This document shows, piece by piece, positions 35,352 through 46,122 of a stretch of 64,000 nucleotides of DNA. The position numbers and the translations under genes were made by a program. Numbering within the stretch: position 1 is the stretch's first letter; each line of letters opens with the position of its first letter. The notes beneath the pieces were generated by a model, which did not search any database, was not told the DNA's origin, and was given only the letters and a program-made list of their open reading frames with translations. Origin of the DNA: Straminergon stramineum (taxonomy: Eukaryota > Streptophyta > Bryopsida > Hypnales > Calliergonaceae); assembly GCA_963920665.1 (NCBI GenBank), contig OY987268.1, forward strand, positions 10,542,501-10,606,500. Reading direction: 5' to 3'.

Positions 35352-38300
35352 TACATGTGTATTTACTTAACATGAGTGTTTTGTTTTAATTTTCTGCATG
35401 TATTTTTTTACAATCACTTGGAGCCATTCAACTTGCATTTGACTTATAGGGTCAATTTGAAGAACAAGGTTAATTTATTCGGGATTTCAATGAAGAAGAT
35501 TGACAACAATAGTAAGTGTCATGTAAGTTGTCTTTTGAGTGGATAGTGAAGAGGGCTATTTGAGGCAATTAAAATTGGATTCAACAACCCCCTTTTCATG
35601 AGAAAAAATAGTAACCCCCCTCACTCTTGTATTTTTGAAAACGAAGTCATTTGACAATCAATATGGGATAATCTATATCTGTTTTCCATATCCGTATCTG
35701 TATGGTATCTGTATGGTATCATAATATTCATATCAAGATCAATGGTAGTGAAGGGGGTGTTTTTATTTTTTTTCAAAAACGATCAATGGCTACTAATTTT
35801 TGGGGGGAGGGGGGGGCTAATTATTTGAGTAGGAAGTGGTTTGTCTTTTGAGTGGATAGTGAGTGATACAATTCCTGCTCAACAAAAGAGCGTGCAATAG
35901 GAGAAATTACATTTTGGTTAACTTGTAACTACCTAACCGACCATATATGGTCAATTAGGCTCATTTCGGTGCATTTTTGTGTGGGCAATTAAATTTCTTT
36001 CATCTTTTAAAATTTTTTACATGCAATATTGAAGGTTAATTGTTGGAGGCTTTTATTTTTCACTAAAAAAGATAAACATTGGATTTATGAGAGGTCTTCA
36101 AAAGCATATATGTACCATTAGTGGAAGAGTAAAGGTTGTAAATTTTACTTTGTTTCTTGGCCTTGAGCAAAGTTTGCAAATTACACTTGATTTGAGATCT
36201 AAAATATTGTCCTTACCCATTTGCTTTGAGAATGGTCCCAATGGAAAGAGTAAAGTACTTTCATGATTTTCATAGTTGAAAATATAAACATGCAAATGTT
36301 GATTTGGAGTTATTTGCAAACTCTATTTATTAAACAAAATTGTATTTCATCAATTGCAAGGTGGATTGTGTAATGAGTTTGACAGCTCTTCATTTGAACT
36401 TGAGTTTTTGGAAGTGTATTTTAGTGTGCTGACACAATTTGTAAATGTTCATGTCACCTTTGATCCCAATAAATTCTTCTAAGCAAATTTCTCGAACATT
36501 GTGGAGGCAACTTACTACAATAGAATTTGTACATTTTTTTTGTTATAATTTCACACTCAAAATTGGTACACACATTAATGAGCAAGTTCTTTAAACATCT
36601 ATGTGGTTAGCTTTAGGAAAAAAAATTGCTTTAGTGGGGATAACTATGAGCCTATGTTCTTTTTTAATAGGAAAAATACACTTCAAATGGCTTGGGTACT
36701 TAGGGGTTAATTGCATATCTTGTAACCAACTATCAAAAGACTTTTGAGTGAATAATCATTGAGTAAACAACTAGTGGATAGTCAATGTCATGTGAAAAAT
36801 ATTTTTGATAGTCCAAAATTTATTTTTTGAGTAAATACGTTAAAGTGCATTCATGAGACCAAATTGGAAAAGGAATGTTCAAAATTAAGATGTCAAAGTT
36901 CAAGTATAAACTTAATAAGAGGAAGCCAAAAGGAACAAGATACAATCTCTACTAGTAAGCAAAATAATAGAAGTGTCAATCTTCTTGTAAATGAATCATT
37001 TTTCTTGAATGTTTTAATATTCCCTTTTTGATTTATTTGAATTTCTTTTGAATTGGTTGCAAAGAGAATAATATCAAACAAGGTGGGTTTTTTACCATAC
37101 ATGCTAATGTTTCGGAGCACATGTATGAAGTCTAATGGACTTGTAGTAGTGTGGTGTGTAGTGTGGCCATCTATTTTTATAAAGTTTAGTTGATTCATAT
37201 GTGTGTTGGAATCTTAGAAGTAGTGTTGTGAAAAATATGCCTAATGGATTTCCTACATAACCATCTAAATTATTGGTTTAAGGATTGAATTATGTTAAAT
37301 TGTGCATTTAAAACCATTGGTTGTTTCATATATTGTAATCTTTCGGCAATCAATGATTTCAGGTCTACCTATTCAATAAATCTTTTATTCTTCCATAATA
37401 AGAATCTATGCTCTCATTAATCCCCCATTTTTATACAATGAAGCCATTCACACAAATGTTCAATAAACCCCATAGGTTGAAAATGTGTGAGAAAGGCATT
37501 CTTTTGGGTTTATTTTAATTTTAGCCATAACAATGGGTTTAAATGTAATTTAGAAATCTAGCCATTCTTGCCTTTCTTTGAATTGGATCCCAACTATGGA
37601 AATGAGGCTTATTGAGTCTAGTTTCTATTTCAACTTGAAATTTTGAAAAATGATTAAAATTCAATATTTTATAGCTATTTGAACTTGGGACCTATAGCTA
37701 ATTTCTTGATTTTAAAATTCAATAAACTTTTTTGACATTGTGATGATTAGCCAAATCTATGATAATCACCTCTTGGATTCTCAAATTATTTTTTTATGAA
37801 CCATTGTAATGGACTATTCACAAAGAAGTTCATCTTGATTCCTTTTCAATTTTTGGGTAAGAATGTTAGCATCCTTGAAAGAAAGCCAATTCATGTTGTT
37901 TCATAATTTTTTGATACTCATACAATATTCTATGAGTTTTTAAAGTTGAAAGTATAGGGTACCTATTCATGCCCTCCAAACTCCCTTCAAATGTATATCC
38001 TCAAAGCATGAAATGCTCAATACTTATTGGTGCCTCAAAGAACTCTTCAACTCCCATAGTTTTTTCTTGAAATTATGTAATGTGCAAGATATATATCCAA
38101 GTAAGGCTTTATGGGAACAAATTTTTTAGAACGATATATTGCCCAAAAGCAATATAATTTCTTTGAAGGAATATTAGGTGATATATCTTCCATTATTAGT
38201 GGATGAAACCATTGATTTGCTACATATTCTAAGGGCAATATCATCTCTTTAGGATGAATGTACACTCTTTTGGATGAACAATTCAAGTTTCCTCTCTACT

Positions 38301-38769
38301 TTTCATCTTTTATCCATTTGTATAGTTGTAATAAATTGCTTCACTCCAATTAAGATTGTTTTCTACACTATCAAAATTAAAAGAAAATATCCTTGCTTTA
38401 GGAAGAACATCACCTAATTTCCCAATTAGATTGAAAATACATCAAAAAAACCCGAAGCTAAACTCTACATCTAATATATGCCATCTTATTTATGGCGATT
38501 TCAATATTCCCTTTGTACTGTAATATTAGTTTTTTATTGTAGTAATGAAAGTATTAAGGATTTGGCAATTGGCATTGATGGTTTAATGCATATTATGATT
38601 AAATGATACTATAGTGAATGTGCAACATGTCCTCTCAAGTACAAAGAAAGTGAATAAGGCTATTAATTGCAATTAATGAAAGACCATAAAATAGGAGGTT
38701 GCAATAGATACAAAAGTGCCACACATAAATAAAGATAGACTTTATTGAGAAGGAAGAATTCTTGTGCAA
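35352..38769. other. Intergenic
   Basis: No gene recognised. A right-type TTAA-family end (GGGTACTTAGGGGTTAA) lies near 36712 without a clear partner. The frames 36893-37198 and 38047-38286 have no domain. Confidence 0.4.
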
Positions 38770-40005
38770 CTACCTTGCCCTCTCTAAGTGTTTTGATTTG
38801 CACAACTATAGCTTGAAATTTAATAGGTTCAATGAAAAATAATATGTCTTTTGGTCTTGACCCAATCAACTTAAGATTCCTATGAAAAAAATTCAATGTT
38901 TAGAGATTTTTTTAATTTTTAATGTGGATAATAACTAGACTTCATTTCATTGGTTAACTCCTAAAATCCCAAGGCCTTTTTTAAATAAAAACAACCACTC
39001 AAAACTGCCATTTCTAGTATGAAGAGCAAAAAATTTTAAAATGGTATTTTTTTGCATATCTAGCCTTAAAATGTCGCACTAGATTAGTATGAAAACGTAT
39101 AGAAAAATTCTAGACACTTTTGATTGCATAAATTGCAAGATAATTGCATTCAAAGTGAAGAAATTATGTTGGCAATCATTGATGTTGGCAAGCTAGTTTA
39201 TGTGACTTTGGCTCTTCTTAAACTTTAAACTTTTGCACCACACATTTTGAATTAAAATTTTTTGTCATGAAGAATTGAGTTGAGAATATAGGAAAATAAA
39301 AGTTAAAAAATAATATGATTTTCTTTCTTAAAAAAATTATGAAGTAGAAGAAGGTATGTGATAGTAGGAAAAACTAAATCATTAATAATTATAAGATGGA
39401 ATTAAAATACACTAATTTCAATGGTAAGATCATTCTTATAATCAAATTAATGCTGAATTTATTTTTTTGAAAAAAATATAAAATTTGAGCTCAAAAACGA
39501 ATCCTCTATGTTATTTCTTCAAAAAGATATTTGTGATTGTCCACAAAACAAGAGGCTCTATAACTTTCACATCACAAATCCAAATGGAATGAAGCAAAGA
39601 TTCATATGTAGAAAAAAAATACAATCTATGAGAAAAAAAAAATTAATTTCAATTTTTTGTGGATTTTTTTTTTGCTCTTTGAGTTTAGTTTTGAGATTAT
39701 TGTGGTATAACTTTTGCTGTCTCATGTACAAATTGAAATCATTTTATATTCCTAGAAAGATAAGAAAATTTTCTATCTTACAAGAAAGTTTTAAATCTTT
39801 TACAAAAAATTGAGCTCATAGGAACCTATTCAAAATCCATTTTTTTCTTTGAAGAGACAAGGGGAAATTAGGGGTTATCATCAAAAAACAAAAGAAATAA
39901 TCTACAATTCTAAAATCAAGTCTAATAGTATATTGCTAAAGGAGATGAGTAATTCAGGTAAAATGGAAAAGGCAAAATGATCTAGTGTTATAGGATGGAG
40001 GGAAT
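38770..40005. mobile_element. Stowaway MITE split by a TTAA-bounded element
   Basis: The left half (to 38953) shares GTGGATAATAA...TTCATTTCATTGGT with the intact copy at 33038-33292. The right half (from 39879) shares ATCAAGTCTA...GTAATT and ends ATAGGATGGAGGGA. Between them sits the 925-bp element 38954-39878. The left boundary is approximate. Confidence 0.55.
38954..39878 (-). mobile_element. TTAA-bounded element inserted in a Stowaway copy
   Basis: The left end is TTAACTCCTAAAATCCC and the right end is TTAGGGGTTAT, so one TTAA has drifted. The start resembles 34039 and 42042 (AAACTGCCATTTCTAGTAT), placing it in the inverted orientation. Its insertion point is visible by comparison with the uninterrupted Stowaway. 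Confidence 0.6.
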
Positions 40006-40037
40006 ATATTCCTTATATTATGGCATTTTGGGGTTAA

Positions 40038-40896
40038 TTCCAAAAATAGTAATAAAATACCAAGTAATTATTTTTTCCTTGGCTAAATTTAATTCTTTCA
40101 AAAAATAATCAGTTTTCCACAATGGGAGTTGAACATACTAGCAAATTACTTAGTAAGTAGAAGAAGAAGGATAATTTTGGTCTAAAAGACCAATGAGAAA
40201 GAATCATTTGTTGAGAATGGCTCAACTATCTAAGCCTCCTGGACTTACATGGTGTATTCTGTCCAAATTACTTATTATTTAACACCTCAAAGCCCAGATT
40301 CAACCAACAACTCATGAAGCTTATCAAGCTGTGGCCCCAATTTTTACAAAATGAATGCAATTCACCGTTTCAATTGATAGTTGCCTTGAATCTGCAGTGA
40401 GTGCCCTTAATTGATTGAGTTTTCTCATACTAGATTTTCAAATTATAATACTTGATCATGCACTGTAGTCATCCTTCCCAAACATTTTGTACACTGGGAT
40501 GCCTTGACACGAGGGCCTCTCATTGTGATTGTGTAAGGGCATCCTGCTGTGTTATGCACTTGTGCCCCCCCCCAAATAATAGTGCTAGGCATTATTACAG
40601 GTGCATTATGGGATATAAGCAGGGTGTTTTTTGGGCTTTATGGTGCTAGATTGCACCAGAAAAAAAAAATTTGGCTAAAAAATGGCATAAAACATTTTGG
40701 TGAAGATTTTCACCAAAATACTTTGAATTAAAAAAAAATCTTGAATGAAATCTCCAGATTGTGAATGGAAATAGAATTATGGACATGTGATATGTACTAA
40801 TATGATATTTTCTATCCAATATGTGGATGAATATTGAACTTTGGAGCACCACTATAACAAGCATGTAGAATCTCTGTAGAGGTTGGGACTTGAAGT
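40038..40896. other. Intergenic
   Basis: No gene can be supported. A GGGGTTAA end lies at 40030-40037. The frames between 40452 and 40731 overlap one another and lack motifs. Confidence 0.4.
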
Positions 40897-41016
40897 GTAT
40901 GTTTGCACTTGGTGTTAAAGAGTGTTGTTACTGAGGATCTTAGGAACGAACTTAGACCAACTTTTGGACTAGATTCATGTTGGAAACAAAACCCCTAACA
41001 CCAAGTACGAACATAC
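40897..41016. repeat. 120-bp foldback element, copy 2
   Basis: Same length and plan as 469-588: GTATGTTTGCACTTGGTGTT at the left and ACACCAAGTACGAACATAC at the right. The central block of about 50 bp from TGGTGTTAAAG to CTTAGACCA is identical in the two copies, whereas the arms differ at several places, one of them a paired change. Confidence 0.65.
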
Positions 41017-41402
41017 CATGATGGTATGTTATCATTATTGCATGTGAAAGATTGTAGCCATTTTGATTGTCTCCAAGACACCACACAATGCCTTCTTAAC
41101 TTACCTGTGGTACCATAATGCTGGAGACACAATGGATTGAAAACGAACACTTCTTTACTGGAATCTGCTGGTCACTTGCAGCACAAGCTAGAATGACAGA
41201 GAATTGCACAAAATGTGTGGTGCCTTGCCAATCTGGTTGTTGAATCTGCCTTCCAAGACGTGGGTGACGTCCATCCAGTGCCAAAATTTATTCAAGGACT
41301 TGCTGGTGTAGAGAATTGCACTTCTGAATCAGCCAATTTGGGAGGACATAGGCCTTGTAAAATTCTCAGAGGATGGATTTTGTCTCCATGGGTGGTGAGG
41401 GA

Positions 41403-42045
41403 TTAACCCCTAAATGCCCGAGGCACCAGATTCTGGTGTTTTGGAAACTTTGAAGTTAAGTAAAACCCAACCAAATTGCTATTATTATTAGTTTCAATTT
41501 TTGGAGAACTCTTTTTGAAGTCTCGTTTTAGGATCAAAAACCTGATCTTAAAAATGAAGGATTATGATTTTTCTATTCAAGATTTTGTGCAACGATGCCC
41601 ATTGCAATCTTGACTTCTTGTAGTATTGAGGGCTCTTGGAAATGAGCCTCAAATACAATAGATCTTGGAGGAAAAATCACTTTAGAAATTCATTTAAAAA
41701 AAATATAGAATAGATTTTGAAAAAACGTAAACTGATTGAGGTGGTGCATGCTAGGCCCTATAACCTCATATTTTTTTAGTGACCAACTTTTCAGAGTTGA
41801 CATGCAAAAGAAAATTGAAAAATTTTCAGAGTTTTAACACCCTCGTGATCAAATATTATAATCTTTCAATTTGTAAGTGATATTTTTATGTTTTCTTTTC
41901 CTATGTAATCTCTAACATGTCTAGTTTGAATTTGTACGGTTACAATTCAAAAAAATTGGTACAACTTATGAAAATGTTGACTTTTTGCTCAATTTAGAGC
42001 AAATTTCAAGAAGCTTCGAATAGGCCTTGGGCATTTTGGGGTTAA
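41403..42045. mobile_element. 643-bp TTAA-bounded element
   Basis: The left end TTAACCCCTAAATGCCCGAG and the right end (complement TTAACCCCAAAATGCCCAAG) form an inverted repeat of about 20 bp. It is non-coding. Its right TTAA (42042-42045) is also the left TTAA of the next element. Confidence 0.65.
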
Positions 42046-45045
42046 CCTCTAAAGTTTGAAGGCCTTTTATTCAATCAAATTCCATTCAAAACTACCATTT
42101 TTATTGTAGAGTGCAAGAAAATTTAGAATTTTTTTGTACATCTCTAACCTTAGGATCTTGTATTAGACTGGTATAAGAATGTGTGAAAGAAATTTCATAA
42201 ACTTTGACAATGTGGATTGTAAGATATTTTTGTTTGAAGTGTAAGGTTTTGAATCTTTTTAGTAGTTCAAACTTTTGCTCTTGTAGATAAGCTTTGGTAC
42301 TAAGTTTTAAATTAAACAAACCCAAGGCTAATAGTAAAAGTTCGTTCCTAGGGAGGCTAGTTAAATAGGATTACTTCTAAATAGCTCTTATTAGGTCATT
42401 GCAATTGTAGAATATTATAGGAAATTTGTTCTTTAACCACATAAGCAAATGTTTTTCCTCACGCGATATGACTAATTACTAGATTTGCCACTCCACTCTT
42501 AAAGGCCACAAGGGTTAAGAAGCTCCCAAATTATTGAGGATCTTTTAATTAATCTTTTTCTTTTTACTATCTTTAATCCTTTTATCCCCACTTGGAATTC
42601 TTTATTCTTTAATTCTTTACTTTCCTTTATTCCAAATCACTTCCAGATCTCCAACTCGGCACAACAAACCAGATACAACAACTCCAAATTGGGCTTGAAA
42701 CTTCATACAGGTTCTAAATTGGCCTTAACATCAGTACAATCAGGCACTTCCAACCTCCAACTTGGGCTAGATTCTCATTTCTAAATCCTTGTCTACCAAA
42801 TGGGAACCACAACCTCAAATCTCACCAACTTGGAAGATTACATGATACTCTCAATTGATTACTACAAATTGATCATTCTTACAATTTGATTTACTCAAAA
42901 CACACTTCCACAATTGATATGAATTTCTGAACTTATTCTCCACTTGGACACACAATCACCATACTACAATGACATACACATCCAATTTGGTTTATTTAAT
43001 ACAACACACATCAACACTTAACCCACTAGGACTGAAATAAACTTAAGATGCATCCAAGATTTCCAACTTGGCCTTACAACATCCATCAACATCATTCAAC
43101 AAATTCATTCATAATATAATTTCTCAATTTAAATCATCACACATTCAACCTACTTCTATTACAACACACCAATTGGGCAAGAATATTTATTTTATTTAAC
43201 ACTGAATTGGTGATCAAATCACCGGTACACAATTAGCAATAAAGTTCAACATTTCCACTATTTGATTTTCCACATAAAATATCTTCATATTAGTTCCACT
43301 TCTCCAACCAGGCTACTAAAAATTCTATTTTAAATTGCTTGCCTTTACTTAATCTAAATCTTTAGCGCTCAGACTTCCACAGATTTCATATTAATTCACA
43401 CTCTTCCAAAACTCTCCCAACTTGGAAACTCCACTTAAATTCTTCATACTTCTACACATTAACAACCACTCCGCCATACACTGGCACACACACATCCTGA
43501 CTAGGACACAGACACACACTGATCCAAACTTGGATCAACACAGCCATAACACCCAACTAGGCAATCACACAAGCACACACACAACAATCACAACACAAAT
43601 TCAAAAAAAACAAATACACAGCCTGACTGACTGGGACACGCACTGGAATTCACTCAATAGCCGGTAAAAGAAAAATGCAAACAAATTGGACTTAAGAGAC
43701 AATGCCAGACAGTTACCAACTCGGCTGACAACCACCTCACCACAGTCACCCATTTGGATCCCATTCATCAGACTGCCATCATCCAATTTGGTTGACATGC
43801 CAGACATTCAACCACTAACCACCTAATTGGAATCTTAACTAGGAATTTAAACCTCAATCCTCCCATTAGACAATCAAACAACCCCAATTGGAATAAAATC
43901 AGTGACTAACATCCTATTTGGACAACACAAAACACCAAATAACACCCAAAACCGCCACATTTTACTAAAAATATCTCAAAAATTAAGACAGTGGTCATCC
44001 TACTCGGTTATCTACAGCTCTATATATATTGAGTTGAATTTAAAAAAAATTATGTTGAAGAATTGAGTTGAAAGTCTAGGAAAAAACTTTCAACAAACAC
44101 ACACTTGATTTTCATTATTTAAAAATTTGGTAAGTAGAAATAGGTTTGAGATTGAGCAAAAAACTAAATTGGTAATAGTTCTAAGATGGAGTTGAAATAC
44201 AATAATTCTGTAGGTGAGATTGTTCTATCAAGTGAACTTGACCTTGTCAAACAATTTTTTCTAAAAAATTGTAAAAATTGCATTCAAAAACGATTTCATT
44301 TAAGTTATTTTTAAAAAAAAAATTGCTTAAACGAGATCACCCATTTCTAATCAACCTCCTATTCTTGTAGTTTAGGCTTTTCTATTTTTGATCAGATGAA
44401 GTGTAGGTGACAACTCATACACCACAAGATCTTGGGGGACAACAAAAATTTCTAGGTAGTGTACATTGAAAGCTTATATTGATCTTGGAACCATCCTATG
44501 GTTGGAAATAGGTTTACCTACATATCAAGAATGGGACAAATAGAATATTCACAAAAGAAATTTATGTTAATTTTTCTTTTAAGGGAAAAAATTTAGGAAA
44601 TTATAAAACCCTTATGAAATCTATTTCTCTATACAAGGAAATTTTTTCCTAAACTTTTTTCATATTACAGATATGTTGAATTATGTAACTGATTGGAAAT
44701 GGGTGATCATTTTGATAGATTGTCCAAAACTTTCTCATCACTTGTCCGAATAGAATGAATCAAATCTTTTCATGTGAACATGAAAGAATTTTTCTATGAG
44801 AAACACAATTTTGAAAATTTTATTCTGACTTTTTGTGATTATTTTTATGATGCCTATTGAACCCCATTTTGGACTTAGGGTGGTATAACTTTCACTTTTG
44901 GGTACCAATTGAAATAAAAATTTTGTTCCCCAAAAGTTGATGTATTTTCCTACCTTCAAAAGAAGTTTCAAAAAATCACAATGAATATTGAGACTGTAGG
45001 AATGTATCCAAAATCTAGAGAAGACAATGGCATTTTGGGGTTTAA
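42042..45045 (-). mobile_element. TTAA-bounded element with a 1.7-kb insert
   Basis: The left part (42042 to about 42317) resembles the starts of 34039-35351 and 38954-39878 (TTAACCTCTAAAG, then AACTACCATTTTTATTG). The right part (about 44030-45045) resembles 39240 onward (GAAGAATTGAGTTGA, then AAGATGGAGTTGAAATACA) and ends CATTTTGGGGTTTAA. Between them is unrelated sequence with the CCAACTTGG-type repeats. The insert edges are approximate. Confidence 0.5.
42560..43990. repeat. Degenerate interspersed array of CCAAYTTGG-like cores
   Basis: A short core close to CAACTTGG or CAATTTGG recurs every 30-70 bp for about 1.4 kb, at least 20 times, separated by C/A-rich spacers with AACACACA-like runs. 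The spacers differ, so it is not a simple satellite. The frame 43422-43667 (His/Thr-rich) is a by-product of the composition. Confidence 0.55.
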
Positions 45046-45344
45046 CCCTTAATCATCGACACAGACATTCTGTGTCCGCTAGATGACAAGGAATTCTCTT
45101 GCGTAGGACAGAAGTGCAACTATAAACGTCAACACGGCCATTTTATGGCCGATGGATGACAAGGAATCTCTCTATTTCAGATAGAACTGCAACTATTCAT
45201 CCTTCGAATTTTGTGTAGAAAGAGGAAATCTTCTACTATAGTTCAACCTCCAATGTGTAATTTTTATTTTTTTTAAGTAGATGATGTCACATGGTTCAAA
45301 AAGCCATGATTTCCACAGTCGCCAATCCGTCCTTTAAGTGTTAA
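45042..45344 (-). mobile_element. 303-bp TTAA-bounded unit (inverted)
   Basis: It is bounded by TTAA at 45042-45045 and 45341-45344, with ends TTAACCCTTAATCATC and GTCCTTTAAGTGTTAA. Its reverse complement matches 45341-45570 and 17530-17724 over the first 200 bp. It is non-coding. Confidence 0.55.
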
Positions 45345-45570
45345 CCCTGTAAAGACATGCTGGTCACCATGAAAATCTTCTTTTTTCAAACAATGTGAAT
45401 CCTCTACTTTAAAAACCCCAAAAGTAATCATTGGAGTTCATACTACTGTGCAAGACCTCCCCCTTTTTGCACAAAATTCCAAGGATGAACAATGGCACTT
45501 CTGTCTCACATGCAAGAGTTCTCTGTCATCCATCGGACCACTTTGGTCAATAGCGTCCTTACTGGGTTAA
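45341..45570 (+). mobile_element. 230-bp TTAA-bounded unit
   Basis: It starts TTAACCCTGTAAAGAC and ends GTCCTTACTGGGTTAA. It shares its left TTAA with the preceding inverted relative, so the two units stand back to back. It is non-coding. Confidence 0.55.
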
Positions 45571-46122
45571 TGACCCATTGGTTCAACCAGCTCATTGCTG
45601 AATAATCCTGAATAATGTAATGACGCATGAAGATAATTTCCTGACGAATTGGAAAAAAATAAGCGTTCAATCAGAAAACCAAAACTACAGCATGTGGGCT
45701 ACTGAAGTTAGCCATCATCTACGGTAGGAGATACCTGAAATGAACACGTGTCCGAGGAACTCATATGTCAACTACAACTGTAGTATGCGCTACAGAGGTC
45801 AATCGGATTGCATAGAAATACGTACCCAAGGGCCATTGTCGTGCTTACTTTTAGACCGTGTTGGTTGAAAATTATCCCGTATACGAGAAATAGGCACCAA
45901 AGCACCGAAGTCCCCACGGCCCACGCTACAGAAAAGAATACTTAATTCTCTTTCTAGAGTTCTAAACAACGCGCCTCCTAGCCTCCTACTAAAGTCGACT
46001 ACTTTTAATACAGGTCTAGCTATAAAATGGCAACACATGTCCACTCCTCACTACAAACTAAATCAACAAGTAGAAAGATTGTGCAGAATGGCTAACTAAG
46101 TACATTCCCGTCTAATTCAAAA

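Noticed and set aside
43422..43667. His/Thr-rich 81-codon frame
   Set aside because: It follows from the CACA-rich spacers of the CCAACTTGG block; no start context or domain.
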